Counted from the stretch's first letter, positions 15,312-24,005 are shown. The stretch is DNA of 38,966 nucleotides from Pedobacter sp. N36a (GCF_014472395.1 NZ_JACSZW010000017.1:1-38966); one strand, 5' to 3'. Numbers and translations: made by a program. The notes: generated by a model from the letters alone, not told the origin.

Positions 15312-17873
15312 TTAAGCCCTCATCATCTTTTTATAGAACCAGTGTTTCAATAGCTCCGCAGCAACAATATAAGCAGCAATTATAGTCAGGATGAAGGGAT
15401 AAAAAGAAAGAGGTAAACGCACAAACCCAAACCAATATACAGCAGGTGTGAGTGGCAATAGCAGAACCACCAGCAAAATCCCAACTGTGGCTACTGAAAG
15501 TAGTTTACCTGGCAAACTCTTGAAAAAAGGAAGCCGGGTACGAACCACCAGTACAATCAATGTAGCAGAGATGACTGACTCTGTGAACCATCCTGTTTGA
15601 AAAACCTTTTCATCCGCTTGCAGCACATGCAGCAATACATAAAATGTCAAAAAGTCAAATGCAGAACTCAACAATCCAAAGATAATCATGAAGCGTTTGA
15701 TAAAGCTCAAATCCCAGCGCTGCGCTTTCTGAATATTAACTTGATCTACCCAATCTGTGGCGATGGCCATCTCCGGAAAATCGGTCAGCAGGTTCGTTAA
15801 TAGAATTTGCTTGGGTAACAAGGGCAAAAAAGGCAGGAATAAAGAAGCACCTGCCATGCTAAACATATTTCCAAAATTTGCACTGGTAGCCATAAATATA
15901 TACTTCATCGTATTTGTAAAAGTGATCCGGCCTTCCAGCACCCCCTTGATCAGCACATCTAAGCCATGACTTAATAAAACAATATCCGCAGCTTGTTTTG
16001 CGACATCTACAGCTGTATCAACAGATATGCCTACATCAGCAATATGCAGCGCCGGAGCATCATTGATCCCATCACCTATAAAACCGACTACATTTCCTGC
16101 CTTTTTCAAGGCCATTATAATTCTTTCCTTCTGATTCGGTTCTACCTCAGCAAAAATATTGGTCAGCACCGCTTGATGTACTAAGGCTGCAGTGCTCATT
16201 TTATGCATTTCCGAACCCGTAAGCATCACAGGATCCTGAAGTCCAACCTCCAGCGCGAGACTCCTCGCCACCAGCAAGTTATCTCCAGTGATGATCTTCA
16301 GTGATACGCCAAGTTGGTTAAGTTCAGTAATGACCGCCCCGACATTAGCCTTAGGAGGATCGAAGAGCGTGATGAATCCTAAGAATATCATCTCCTTTTC
16401 GTCCTGCCGACTGAAGTTATGAGACTCCACTCCATCTTTATACGCAAGTCCAAGTGTACGAAAGCCTGAATTACTGAATTTTTCATACAAATTCATCAGC
16501 GCTTTCTCCTGCCCAGCTATATCCGCCAGATCCCCATTCGGCAATTCAACACGGGAACAGACAGACAATATACTCTTGAATGCCCCTTTGGAGATTACAA
16601 GATTCTCTGTAGCTGTCCTAACCTGTATAGTTAACCTTTTACGAATAAAATCGTAGGGCACCTCAGATTGAACCTTAAAATTGCTATTTTCAGCTTGGTA
16701 ACTCCTACAAATGGCTTCATCTATCGGATTATGAAAACCCTTTTGTAATGACGCATTCAGCCAGGCATAACGCATTACTTTTTCACTAGAATCACCATTC
16801 GCATTCAAAGCACCCTTCAAGTTTACCTTTCCATCGGTTATCGTTCCTGTTTTATCGGAACATAAAATATTCATACTGCCCAGATTTTCAATGGATGACA
16901 ACCGTTTTACGATCACTTGCTGCGCAGCCATTCTCTTCGCTCCGGCGGCCAGGTTTACACTCACTATTGCCGGCAATAACTGTGGGGTCAGGCCAACCGC
17001 TAAGGCCAAAGAAAAAAGGAATGAATCCAAAACAGGCTTATGCAGTAAAACATTTGAAGCAAAAATAATGAATACCAGCAAAAGCGTAATCTCCATCAGC
17101 AGGTAGCCAAATCGGCGAATTCCCCTTTCGAAATCTGTTTCAGGGGTTTTGGACTGCAGTTTTAAGGAAATCTTACCAAATTCTGTTTGTTCCGCAGTAT
17201 GGATGATCAAGGCCCTTGCTGTACCGCTAATGACATGCGATCCCATAAAAACAGCATTGCTCCTTTTTGCAAGCCCTGTTGTGGCCGGTAAAACGCCGCA
17301 TTTTTTTTCTACCGGATAAGTTTCACCAGTAAATGCAGCCTCATCTACAAACAACTCCTGAGATTCCAGTAATAAAGCATCTCCCGGCACAATATCTCCC
17401 GCAATTAAAACCACCACATCCCCGGGTACGATGGACTCGACAGGCAATAGAACTGCTTTACCAGCCCTAATGACTTTAGTCTTCAGCTGAACCATTTTCA
17501 GCAATTCCCGAACAGCATTAGTCGCAGCCCTCTCCTGCCAAAAACCCAGGATACTACTGAGCATCACAATGACTAAAATGATCAGGGTATCGGGTATATC
17601 CCCTAAAAATGCCGACAATAACGCCGCCCCAATCAGTAGTAACGTGATCGGGCTTTTGAACTGGAACAAAAACAATAAAATCCCAGAATTACTGCGATTA
17701 TCTTTCAACGTATTTGCCCCATACAATTTCAAACGAGAGGAGGCCTGTTTTGAATCCAATCCATTCAAATTTCCAGATACCTGAATCAAAGCCTCAGGCT
17801 GACTTAAACTCCAAAAACTTTGAATTGAGGGCTTTCTCATAATAAGTGTAATGACCGGCATTCCATATGCCAT
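15312..17873 (-). CDS. mgtA: Magnesium-translocating P-type ATPase (MgtA/MgtB type)
   Basis: 853 aa, a full-length P3B-type ATPase. Order: N-terminal cation-ATPase domain (GLDSKQASSRLKLYGANTL), TM pair near 62-110, actuator loop with TGE (182-184), the transmembrane ion-path motif GLTPQLLPAIV (about 294-304), phosphorylation site SDKTGT with Asp340, nucleotide-binding KGAFKSIL, hinge GDGINDAPAL and a C-terminal TM bundle. The GLTPQLLP form and KRLSSIENLGSM fit MgtA/MgtB, which import Mg2+ in the inner membrane. The annotated start gives MAYGMPVITLIM; Met5 (17861) has an AGGATGG-like sequence in front and may be the true start. It lies 9 bp after a permease fragment and has no obvious promoter of its own. 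Confidence 0.9.
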   Translation of the reverse strand: MAYGMPVITLIMRKPSIQSFWSLSQPEALIQVSGNLNGLDSKQASSRLKLYGANTLKDNRSNSGILLFLFQFKSPITLLLIGAALLSAFLGDIPDTLIILVIVMLSSILGFWQERAATNAVRELLKMVQLKTKVIRAGKAVLLPVESIVPGDVVVLIAGDIVPGDALLLESQELFVDEAAFTGETYPVEKKCGVLPATTGLAKRSNAVFMGSHVISGTARALIIHTAEQTEFGKISLKLQSKTPETDFERGIRRFGYLLMEITLLLVFIIFASNVLLHKPVLDSFLFSLALAVGLTPQLLPAIVSVNLAAGAKRMAAQQVIVKRLSSIENLGSMNILCSDKTGTITDGKVNLKGALNANGDSSEKVMRYAWLNASLQKGFHNPIDEAICRSYQAENSNFKVQSEVPYDFIRKRLTIQVRTATENLVISKGAFKSILSVCSRVELPNGDLADIAGQEKALMNLYEKFSNSGFRTLGLAYKDGVESHNFSRQDEKEMIFLGFITLFDPPKANVGAVITELNQLGVSLKIITGDNLLVARSLALEVGLQDPVMLTGSEMHKMSTAALVHQAVLTNIFAEVEPNQKERIIMALKKAGNVVGFIGDGINDAPALHIADVGISVDTAVDVAKQAADIVLLSHGLDVLIKGVLEGRITFTNTMKYIFMATSANFGNMFSMAGASLFLPFLPLLPKQILLTNLLTDFPEMAIATDWVDQVNIQKAQRWDLSFIKRFMIIFGLLSSAFDFLTFYVLLHVLQADEKVFQTGWFTESVISATLIVLVVRTRLPFFKSLPGKLLSVATVGILLVVLLLPLTPAVYWFGFVRLPLSFYPFILTIIAAYIVAAELLKHWFYKKMMRA

Positions 17874-17882
17874 CCTAAAGTT

Positions 17883-18113
17883 TCAAAAAAAAGCGAAGCC
17901 AAACATCGCTAAGATATGGTACCTAATGTCTACAAGCCCGCTGCCTTTTAACATAACCATACGCATCACTTCGATAAAGTAAGATACCGGATTAAACCGC
18001 GTAATCATTTGCGCCCATGCCGGCATACTTTCTATTGGCGTGTACAGTCCACTGAGGAGGTTAAAAATCATGGTGACAAAAAATGAAACCAGCATGGACT
18101 GCTGGGTTGGCAT
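17883..18113 (-). pseudogene. ABC-2 type permease fragment
   Basis: 76 aa resembling the last part of an ABC-2 transporter permease: LVSFFVTMIFNLLSGLYTPI, then ESMPAWAQMITRFNPVSYFI and EVMRMVMLKGSGLVDI. About 300 residues of N-terminus are missing: upstream the frame hits a TGA at about 18135. The C-terminal helix and basic tail are missing too, the frame ending within a run of eight T (on the coding strand) just before the P-type ATPase gene. No ATPase partner is nearby. A relic of an export system, probably non-functional. Confidence 0.7.
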
Positions 18114-18167
18114 TGGTTTAAGTTTAAAACTTTGTCAAAGTGCTTTTACTATCCTAATCAGAAGAGG

Positions 18168-19046
18168 TTAAAAGATGGGGTGTAAATTTTCCGGAATTAC
18201 CAACAATGGGATCTTAATCTGTTTTGCCAAAGTCTGGGTGTGACTTCCTACCAATAAACGATGCAGCATCCCAGCTTTTTTATGCACCATAACCACCATA
18301 TCAATTTTAAATTCGGTACTCAAAAGCTGAAGTCCATCATCAATATCAATCACTGTAATGTGCTGAATATAGATCTTTGAATAATTAATTTCCTTAATCA
18401 AATTATCCAGAAATAAATGCTCTTTTTGATGATGTTCCTTTTCGTTGACCCATTCTTCCTTAACATTCGTAATCACTAAATCCGCATCGTACTTAGCCGC
18501 TAAACCTGTAAGAGATCGGATAACTTCTAGGTCCTTATGACTAAAATCTGTAGCAAACGCAATTCTTTTTATAGGAGCGAATTTCAGTTCAGCAGGAATA
18601 AGCAGAATTGGCACTTGCGTATGATTAATTAAATGATGACTGATACTTCCAAGGAAAAACCTGGTCACCTCCCCCATTCCAGACATTCCCATCACCACCA
18701 TCGTTTGACGAACTTCCTTAACCAATTTGTGTATCAAATCTGAAACGGTTCCCACCTCACTTTCACAAGATATTTCCGGCGGCAGTGAAAATTTAGTATC
18801 CGGGTCATTTTTAAAAAAGACTTTAAGCCGATCAGCAAATAAATCCAATTGCTTAATTGTGGACTCTTGCATCGCAGCATACTCGTACAAGGGCCAGGCA
18901 ACCTGTGGAATTGCCAGCGCTGAAGGAATAATAAACGCATGACATAAAGTTAAATTACATGATAAAACCTTATTTAGCTGCAAAGCGTAATACGCTGCAT
19001 TTTGTGCAGGTTCCGAGAAATCTGTAGGAATCAGAATAGTTTTCAT
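18168..19046 (-). CDS. Universal stress protein, tandem UspA domains
   Basis: 292 aa, the third tandem-Usp protein of the island and similar in plan to the one ending at 11431. Domain 1: MKTILIPTDFSEPAQNAAYY to GMSGMGEVTRFFLGSISHHLI and VPILLIPAE. Domain 2: IKRIAFATDFSHKDLEVI to RLLVGSHTQTLAKQIKIPLLVIP. The glycine-rich loop of domain 1 keeps a near-classical nucleotide-binding spacing. It lies downstream of hsp20 on the same strand, but the 13-bp-arm hairpin between them suggests at least partial independent control. Cytoplasmic; ligand unknown. Confidence 0.88.
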   Translation of the reverse strand: MKTILIPTDFSEPAQNAAYYALQLNKVLSCNLTLCHAFIIPSALAIPQVAWPLYEYAAMQESTIKQLDLFADRLKVFFKNDPDTKFSLPPEISCESEVGTVSDLIHKLVKEVRQTMVVMGMSGMGEVTRFFLGSISHHLINHTQVPILLIPAELKFAPIKRIAFATDFSHKDLEVIRSLTGLAAKYDADLVITNVKEEWVNEKEHHQKEHLFLDNLIKEINYSKIYIQHITVIDIDDGLQLLSTEFKIDMVVMVHKKAGMLHRLLVGSHTQTLAKQIKIPLLVIPENLHPIF

Positions 19047-19096
19047 TTCATTTAATTGATGTACAACTTAATCCTTCCAATGTAGAATACATTCTT

Positions 19097-19137
19097 AAAA
19101 TGAAAATGCAGGTTGGTTATTCCAGCATTTTCATTTT
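19097..19137 (-). terminator. Hairpin after hsp20
   Basis: AAAATGAAAATGC and GCATTTTCATTTT form perfect 13-bp arms around a 15-nt loop, 13 bp beyond the hsp20 stop and about 50 bp before the downstream Usp start. On the minus strand the 3' arm ends in a T-rich run, fitting an intrinsic terminator or attenuator between the two genes. Confidence 0.65.
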
Positions 19138-19149
19138 TAACAAGATCAT

Positions 19150-19578
19150 TTACTCGATACTGATCTGCTTTTTATTGTGCGGCGTTTTAAACGACTTTTT
19201 AAAACTGAGCTTCAACAATCCATTTTTATAATTTGCTTTCACATCTTCTTCTTCAATATTATCTGGAAGACTAAAACTCCTTGAAAAAGAAGAACTGGAG
19301 AATTCTTTTCTTGTATAGTTCTTTTTTTCCTCTTTGTGTTCAGTGCTGGTTTCCGCACTAATCGTCAGTAGCCCATCTTCTGAAGTAATTTTGAAATCTT
19401 CTTTTTTAAAGCCTGGTGCAGACATTTCGAGTTCGTAACTATCCTCTTCATCACGAATATTTACTGCTGGAAGAAATTCAGTAGACATAAACGGTTTATT
19501 AAAAAAATCGGTGTTGAAAAAATCTTCCATCGCTGAACGTAAGGATGGAAAATTAGTTGATTTTACTAGAGTTTTCAT
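19150..19578 (-). CDS. Hsp20/alpha-crystallin small heat shock protein
   Basis: 142 aa, ordinary length for bacterial sHsps. The N-terminal arm (PSLRSAMEDFF-like, with FFNKPF) is followed by an alpha-crystallin domain from about residue 45: DSYELEMSAPGFKKEDFKI, then the EFSSSSFSRSFSLPD loop and ANYKNGLLKLSF, the conserved A-x-x-x-x-G-L-L strand. The C-terminus has the I-S-I anchor motif (KQISIE) used for oligomer assembly. It works as an ATP-independent holdase in the cytoplasm. A CRP/FNR-like palindrome is centred about 60 bp upstream of the ATG, the same spacing as at two other island promoters. No CIRCE-like repeat is seen. Confidence 0.93.
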   Translation of the reverse strand: MKTLVKSTNFPSLRSAMEDFFNTDFFNKPFMSTEFLPAVNIRDEEDSYELEMSAPGFKKEDFKITSEDGLLTISAETSTEHKEEKKNYTRKEFSSSSFSRSFSLPDNIEEEDVKANYKNGLLKLSFKKSFKTPHNKKQISIE

Positions 19579-19631
19579 AATTGATTGATTTTTTAGTTAC
19601 CTAAATTTCTGTATTACGGGCGGTCTTTCAA

Positions 19632-19645
19632 GTGACCACTGTCAA
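19632..19645 (-). promoter_or_regulatory. CRP/FNR-like palindrome upstream of hsp20
   Basis: On the minus strand TTGACAGTGGTCAC: TTGA-N6-TCAC, seven of eight arm positions of TTGA-N6-TCAA. The inner TGA-N6-TCA is perfectly symmetrical (19633-19644). Its centre is about 60 bp upstream of the hsp20 ATG, as for the two palindromes between 13672 and 13846. Confidence 0.5.
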
Positions 19646-19784
19646 CATGCCAAATGATACTCATCACAGCTGCGATTTATACTTAAAAACAGAAAATTGC
19701 ACCTATAATGCTTTGGAATACAGAATGATGCCTACAAAGCTCAAAAATGAAATACATCAATAGTCAATGCCCAGTCGAGCAGGC

Positions 19785-20228
19785 TCAATACTTACTAAAT
19801 TTCGCTTCTTCAGTAAGTGCTGATGGAGTCAGCTGGAACAGCTTTATAAACATACTTTTAATGACATGGTCTAGTGTACCTTCTAACATTTTCACTTTCT
19901 TAATTCTATTTTTTCGGGGTATAATGTTTTCAATTGTAGTTTCAGGGCTTAAATTGAGATTACTTAGATTAAAAGCATAAGATAGTGCCTGATTAAGTTT
20001 ATAATAGGCTTGCTGACTCGTGCAGTCATCTCGGTCTTCAAGTTTAATTTTTTCCTGGACAAGGTCACACAAATCTTTAAAGATTTTAACTTCTGCGAGT
20101 TCTTCTACCCGAAAATTTATCTGAAGTGATTGTTCAATCACAAGGATAGCATCTGCTATATCTTGTAACTCCACATCCTCCAGTAAATCCTCATCTGGCT
20201 TATTTGCATCGTCTAATTTAGTATCCAT
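19785..20228 (-). CDS. Acyl-carrier-protein-like helical protein, function unknown
   Basis: 147 aa, acidic, without signal peptide. Residues about 25-60 (DAILVIEQSLQINFRVEEL, then VKIFKDLCDLVQEKI) look like the C-terminal half of an acyl carrier protein fold. Residues about 70-125 (SQQAYYKLNQALSYAFNLS, TTIENIIPRKNRIKKV) form a second similar helical unit. No DSL phosphopantetheine attachment Ser is visible, so carrier function is doubtful. Related hypothetical proteins occur in Bacteroidota. It shares the strand with the downstream hsp20 gene (about 200 bp away) and with the LytTR regulator 49 bp upstream. I do not know its role. Confidence 0.6.
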   Translation of the reverse strand: MDTKLDDANKPDEDLLEDVELQDIADAILVIEQSLQINFRVEELAEVKIFKDLCDLVQEKIKLEDRDDCTSQQAYYKLNQALSYAFNLSNLNLSPETTIENIIPRKNRIKKVKMLEGTLDHVIKSMFIKLFQLTPSALTEEAKFSKY

Positions 20229-20277
20229 TAATATCTTTATTGATCAAACCTCCCAATGCAGCTCATTTAATATTCAC

Positions 20278-21027
20278 TTAAAGTTGCTGCAAGGCTTGTT
20301 TTACACTGTGTTTGTTGGGCTTTGAAATGGGTATTTTTTCTCCAGATAATAAGAGTAGTATACCGCCGTCTTCTTTCAACCAACTTTTTACGTACTTTGG
20401 GTTTACCAAATGGCTTTGGTGCGTTCTTAAAAATCCCTTAGGACGTAGTAAATCTGCATATTCTTTCAGTGATTTTGAAACCAATATTTTTTCATTATCC
20501 TCAAGGAAGAAGTGGGTATAAGTATTGTCTGCTTCGCAGCGTATAATCTCGGATAAAGTAACATACCTGATTTCGCTTTGCATCTGCAGGGCAATTTTAC
20601 TGACGTTCGCTTCTGGCTTTTTTAATTGCTGTAGTAAAAAATCGAGCTGAGAAGTCTGCATTTGTGCGGCCAATTTATGTTTTGCTTTATGTACCGCATC
20701 CACCAATTCTTCAATATCGATAGGTTTTAAAAGGTAATCTAAGGCAGCAAATTTTACAGCCTGTATCCCATATTGGTCGTACGCGGTCACAAAAACAACC
20801 TCAAAATTACGTTTTGGAAGTTGTTTTAGCACCTCAAATCCTGTTTGCTCACCCATTTGAATATCGAGAAATACTAAATCAGGTAGGTATTTTTCAATAG
20901 CATCTACCGCATCACTTACATTTTGCGCTACTGCAATTATAGTTACCTGCGGACAGTGCTTTTCCAGCAAAGTCCGTAGATTTTCTAAGTTGGATATTTC
21001 GTCATCTATTAAAATTGCTCTCATCAT
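20278..21027 (-). CDS. LytTR-family response regulator
   Basis: 249 aa. The receiver domain (1-120) has acidic pocket residues LIDDE (6-10), phospho-acceptor Asp55 in LVFLDIQMG, and the switch and Lys positions VTAYDQYGIQA and LKPIDIEEL. A linker follows, then a LytTR DNA-binding domain (about 145-247): SEIIRCEADNTYTHFFLED, KSLKEYADLLRPKGFLRTHQ, HLVNPKYV. It binds direct-repeat operators as a dimer after phosphorylation. Two adjacent ATG codons (21027, 21024) are possible starts. The preceding histidine kinase stop is 1 bp away, so the pair is co-translated. Confidence 0.93.
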   Translation of the reverse strand: MMRAILIDDEISNLENLRTLLEKHCPQVTIIAVAQNVSDAVDAIEKYLPDLVFLDIQMGEQTGFEVLKQLPKRNFEVVFVTAYDQYGIQAVKFAALDYLLKPIDIEELVDAVHKAKHKLAAQMQTSQLDFLLQQLKKPEANVSKIALQMQSEIRYVTLSEIIRCEADNTYTHFFLEDNEKILVSKSLKEYADLLRPKGFLRTHQSHLVNPKYVKSWLKEDGGILLLLSGEKIPISKPNKHSVKQALQQL

Positions 21028-21028
21028 C

Positions 21029-22642
21029 TTATAGCCAATCGGTTAACGTTAAGCTTATTTTAGTACCGTTAGTGCTTGACTGCATAGCTAATGTAAAGCG
21101 ATTTTCTTTATAAACACTATTTAACAGCGCTATTCTAGCTTCAGTTAATGGCAAACCTAAACCATTACTCTTGTTTTCTGTGTCAAAACCATTTCCATTA
21201 TCAGTGACTGTTAACACCAAATCATTTGATTGCTTAATCAATGTGATCGTAATTTTTCCATCATTCCCTTTTTTTGATAGGCCATGCTTCACCGCATTTT
21301 CTACAAATGGCTGCAGCAGCATACTTGGGATTTCTATGTTATCTAAATCTAAGTTTTCGGAGTAATTGATTTCGTAATTAAAGCCGAATCGCAATTGCTC
21401 CATTTGCAGGTAATCGTCTAGTAATGTTTTTTCTTGTGATAAGCTAATCAACTCTTTATCATCAAGCACATTACGAGTTAACCGGGCAAATTTAGCAAGG
21501 TATTTATTGGCATTGTCTATTTCGTTTTTGTTCATCAAATTCTGAATACCAGAGAGTGCATTAAACAGAAAATGAGGGTTTAATTGGGAACGAATTGAAG
21601 TTAGCTGGAGCTTTGCCCTGTTTCTTTGTTGCTCCTTTTCTGCCAGCATTCTTTTGTTTCTTTTTTTACTGAAGTAGAGGATTCCCAGAAACACTAATCC
21701 AATAAAAAGCGCAACGATCAGCGTATAGATTAAAAGTTCTTTTCTGGTATAATTTTCTTCCTCTAAAGTGATAGAAAGCGTATGTCTGGTGATATATTTT
21801 TCTATTTCTTTTGGGGAGATATCGCAATCCAGGCATCCAGTCCATTTAATTGATGGCTGAATAATAATTTCATAGTCCCCTGATTTTTTGAATACGTTTT
21901 TGTCGATTTCTACATAAGGTAAAAACTCATTTTCTACAACTAAGCCGCCATATTCCCAGCTGGTTGATTCGAAAATTATTTTATTTGTTTGCTTATCTTT
22001 TATGGAGGTATGGTAGAGATAATCAATATCCGATCTGTCCTTTACAATGGTGAGTTCTTCGTCTTTGTTAGTTAAAGTTAGGTTTATCCTTTCTTTTAGA
22101 TCGGTTATCCAACTGTAATCGACGCCTTTGTCTGTGGCAAAACGCTTTGAAAAACCTTGGATTTTGGCTTTTGGAATAGGCTTGCCATAAAATACAGATT
22201 TGTCGATATCAAGAGGCTTTTCGATGCTGTATATTAAGGTGGTGATCATTTTGCCTTTTATAGGGAAAGTGCCAAGTGTGGTAGAGCGGAATAATTCTTC
22301 GTCTCCCCTATTGAGCTCCTTCAATTCTGCGATATTGATCGACTTGTTTACTACGATTGGCTTGTTATCCTCCAGAATGGTGTACCGATAGTGCTGTATA
22401 TTAATATCCTTTCTAAAGTTAATATTGATACTGACCTTGTTGACCTCAGGTAAATAATTAAATGAGGTACGGGGCTGATTAGGGAACATATTTACATAAA
22501 AGACATTTTTGGCTGAACTATCTACAGACATGAGTAGTTTTCCTCCCGCAGCATAGTTACGAGAGAAATTGATGCCTTTTTGTGCATTTACGGTAGACAG
22601 CGTCATCATAAAACTGAGAAATATGAAGATGATCTCTTTCAT
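21029..22642 (-). CDS. LytS-type sensor histidine kinase
   Basis: 537 aa from Met at 22642, which opens a signal peptide (MKEIIFIFLSFMMTLSTVNA); an upstream TTG at 22666 would spoil it. A periplasmic sensor region of about 280 residues without familiar repeats is followed by one TM helix (about 303-325), a coiled-coil linker and a His_kinase domain (PF06580 type) with phospho-acceptor His357 in QLNPHFLFNALSG. The HATPase part shows LLQPFVENAVKHGL and DNGNGF. The periplasmic part has a CxxC-like pair (GCLDCDI) that could bind metal or sense redox; this is only an observation. Cognate of the LytTR regulator next door. Confidence 0.92.
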   Translation of the reverse strand: MKEIIFIFLSFMMTLSTVNAQKGINFSRNYAAGGKLLMSVDSSAKNVFYVNMFPNQPRTSFNYLPEVNKVSININFRKDINIQHYRYTILEDNKPIVVNKSINIAELKELNRGDEELFRSTTLGTFPIKGKMITTLIYSIEKPLDIDKSVFYGKPIPKAKIQGFSKRFATDKGVDYSWITDLKERINLTLTNKDEELTIVKDRSDIDYLYHTSIKDKQTNKIIFESTSWEYGGLVVENEFLPYVEIDKNVFKKSGDYEIIIQPSIKWTGCLDCDISPKEIEKYITRHTLSITLEEENYTRKELLIYTLIVALFIGLVFLGILYFSKKRNKRMLAEKEQQRNRAKLQLTSIRSQLNPHFLFNALSGIQNLMNKNEIDNANKYLAKFARLTRNVLDDKELISLSQEKTLLDDYLQMEQLRFGFNYEINYSENLDLDNIEIPSMLLQPFVENAVKHGLSKKGNDGKITITLIKQSNDLVLTVTDNGNGFDTENKSNGLGLPLTEARIALLNSVYKENRFTLAMQSSTNGTKISLTLTDWL

Positions 22643-22784
22643 AGCGTTAAGTTTAATTTTCAGCAAACTTGTTCAAATAATAGCGAAACTAAAACTGTAA
22701 AACAGGAAGGGCAGTGTTTGAAATAGTAGATGTGGTGTTTTATGCAGTATTTGAATACTTAACGATAATGAGTATGCTTCTGCA

Positions 22785-24005
22785 TTAATTTATCAGTTTA
22801 AATGCTTTCTCAAGAACTTCATCATCTTTGCCTGCAGTTTGTTTTACATAATTTTTCGGTACATATATTTCTCTTGCTGTACCATTAACATGAAATAATT
22901 TAGCGGTTGAAAGTCTATATCCAAATTTCTGGTGTTTGAATGAAAAACCGTTCATTTCGCCTGCGAGACGTTCCATCTCTGAACCCACAATTTCAGCTCG
23001 TTTCATTCCTTCAAACCCAATCGCAAGCCCTTCACCCATACTTCCAGTCCAGCGGCCAACTAAGACTACTACTGGTTTTTTATATTGTTTAGCTCTTGGA
23101 CTTACATATTCGATCCAAATTCTTTCAACATCTGGGTTATCGCCGTATTGTTCTTTTTCCAGATGTTTTTGGTAAGGTTGGGATTCCGAAATAAATCTAC
23201 TCATGATCCCCCGAGCTACGTAAGAATTTCCTCCATCTACCGTGTTTCGTAAATCTAAAATTATGGCCCTCGTGTCCATTAAACTATCTAGCGCTTTGTC
23301 GAATGCTGTAATCAGGTTATTATTCCCTAACGAATTATTGATGCGAATAATTCCTACTTCATTTTTCCGTTCGGTGGTTAATAGTCCAGGACTAGTTTTG
23401 TACTTTACTTTGTCTAGATCAAGCTCAATTACGTGATTGTCGGTTAATTTTAAGGTCAGAATTCTAGGTTGATTATATCTGCCTGCTAAAATTTTATTCG
23501 CAATCCATTCCTTAACTTTTGGAGATTTCTTATCGCTGCAGTGTGTTGGAAATTCCGCTATGGCCTTGCCAAAATCAACTCCATTCATTTTAATGATTTC
23601 TGCATCGATGATATGCTGTTCAGGACTTTCTATCTGGGTTTGCCAGATATTTGTAACCACAGCTTTATTGCCTTGAAAAGTTGCATAAATTGGCGAATAA
23701 AGACGGTAGGATGATTTTCTATTTGTATTTAAAATCAGGTGACTGTCGTAAAACTCATCTAATAGATATTCAAAAAAGAGTACGGTTTCCTCTTCGGTTT
23801 TTATATACTGAATTTGATTCCCATAATATGCTTTAATGCATTCCAAATCAACACTTTTATCTTGAAGATAGATATAGCGACTGGATAGGTCAGCCAGGAT
23901 TTCTTCAAAATCTTCTTTAATTTTTAACCTGTCCAATTGCTTTTCTTGTCCCCTAACATATCCAGAGCTGAGTAGTAATGTCAAGAATAAAATTAGCTTG
24001 TTCAT
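22785..24005 (-). CDS. S41 family peptidase (secreted)
   Basis: 406 aa with signal peptide (residues 1-19, ending RGQ). An N-terminal helical part and a short PDZ-like region precede the S41 core: GIIRINNSL, RAIILDLRNTVDGGN (substrate-binding strand) and VGRWTGSMGEGLAIGF, in which Ser322 takes the nucleophile position. The catalytic Lys of C-terminal-processing proteases cannot be assigned with confidence. It is upstream of the LytS/LytTR pair on the same strand (142 bp gap), so a link to that signalling unit is possible but unproven. Envelope proteolysis is the family role. Confidence 0.85.
   Translation of the reverse strand: MNKLILFLTLLLSSGYVRGQEKQLDRLKIKEDFEEILADLSSRYIYLQDKSVDLECIKAYYGNQIQYIKTEEETVLFFEYLLDEFYDSHLILNTNRKSSYRLYSPIYATFQGNKAVVTNIWQTQIESPEQHIIDAEIIKMNGVDFGKAIAEFPTHCSDKKSPKVKEWIANKILAGRYNQPRILTLKLTDNHVIELDLDKVKYKTSPGLLTTERKNEVGIIRINNSLGNNNLITAFDKALDSLMDTRAIILDLRNTVDGGNSYVARGIMSRFISESQPYQKHLEKEQYGDNPDVERIWIEYVSPRAKQYKKPVVVLVGRWTGSMGEGLAIGFEGMKRAEIVGSEMERLAGEMNGFSFKHQKFGYRLSTAKLFHVNGTAREIYVPKNYVKQTAGKDDEVLEKAFKLIN

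Noticed and set aside
18129..18141. ACTTTG-T-CAAAGT palindrome as a further FNR-like operator
   Set aside because: The arms lack the TGA-N6-TCA spacing, and the position is only about 22 bp from the permease fragment start, unlike the other sites.
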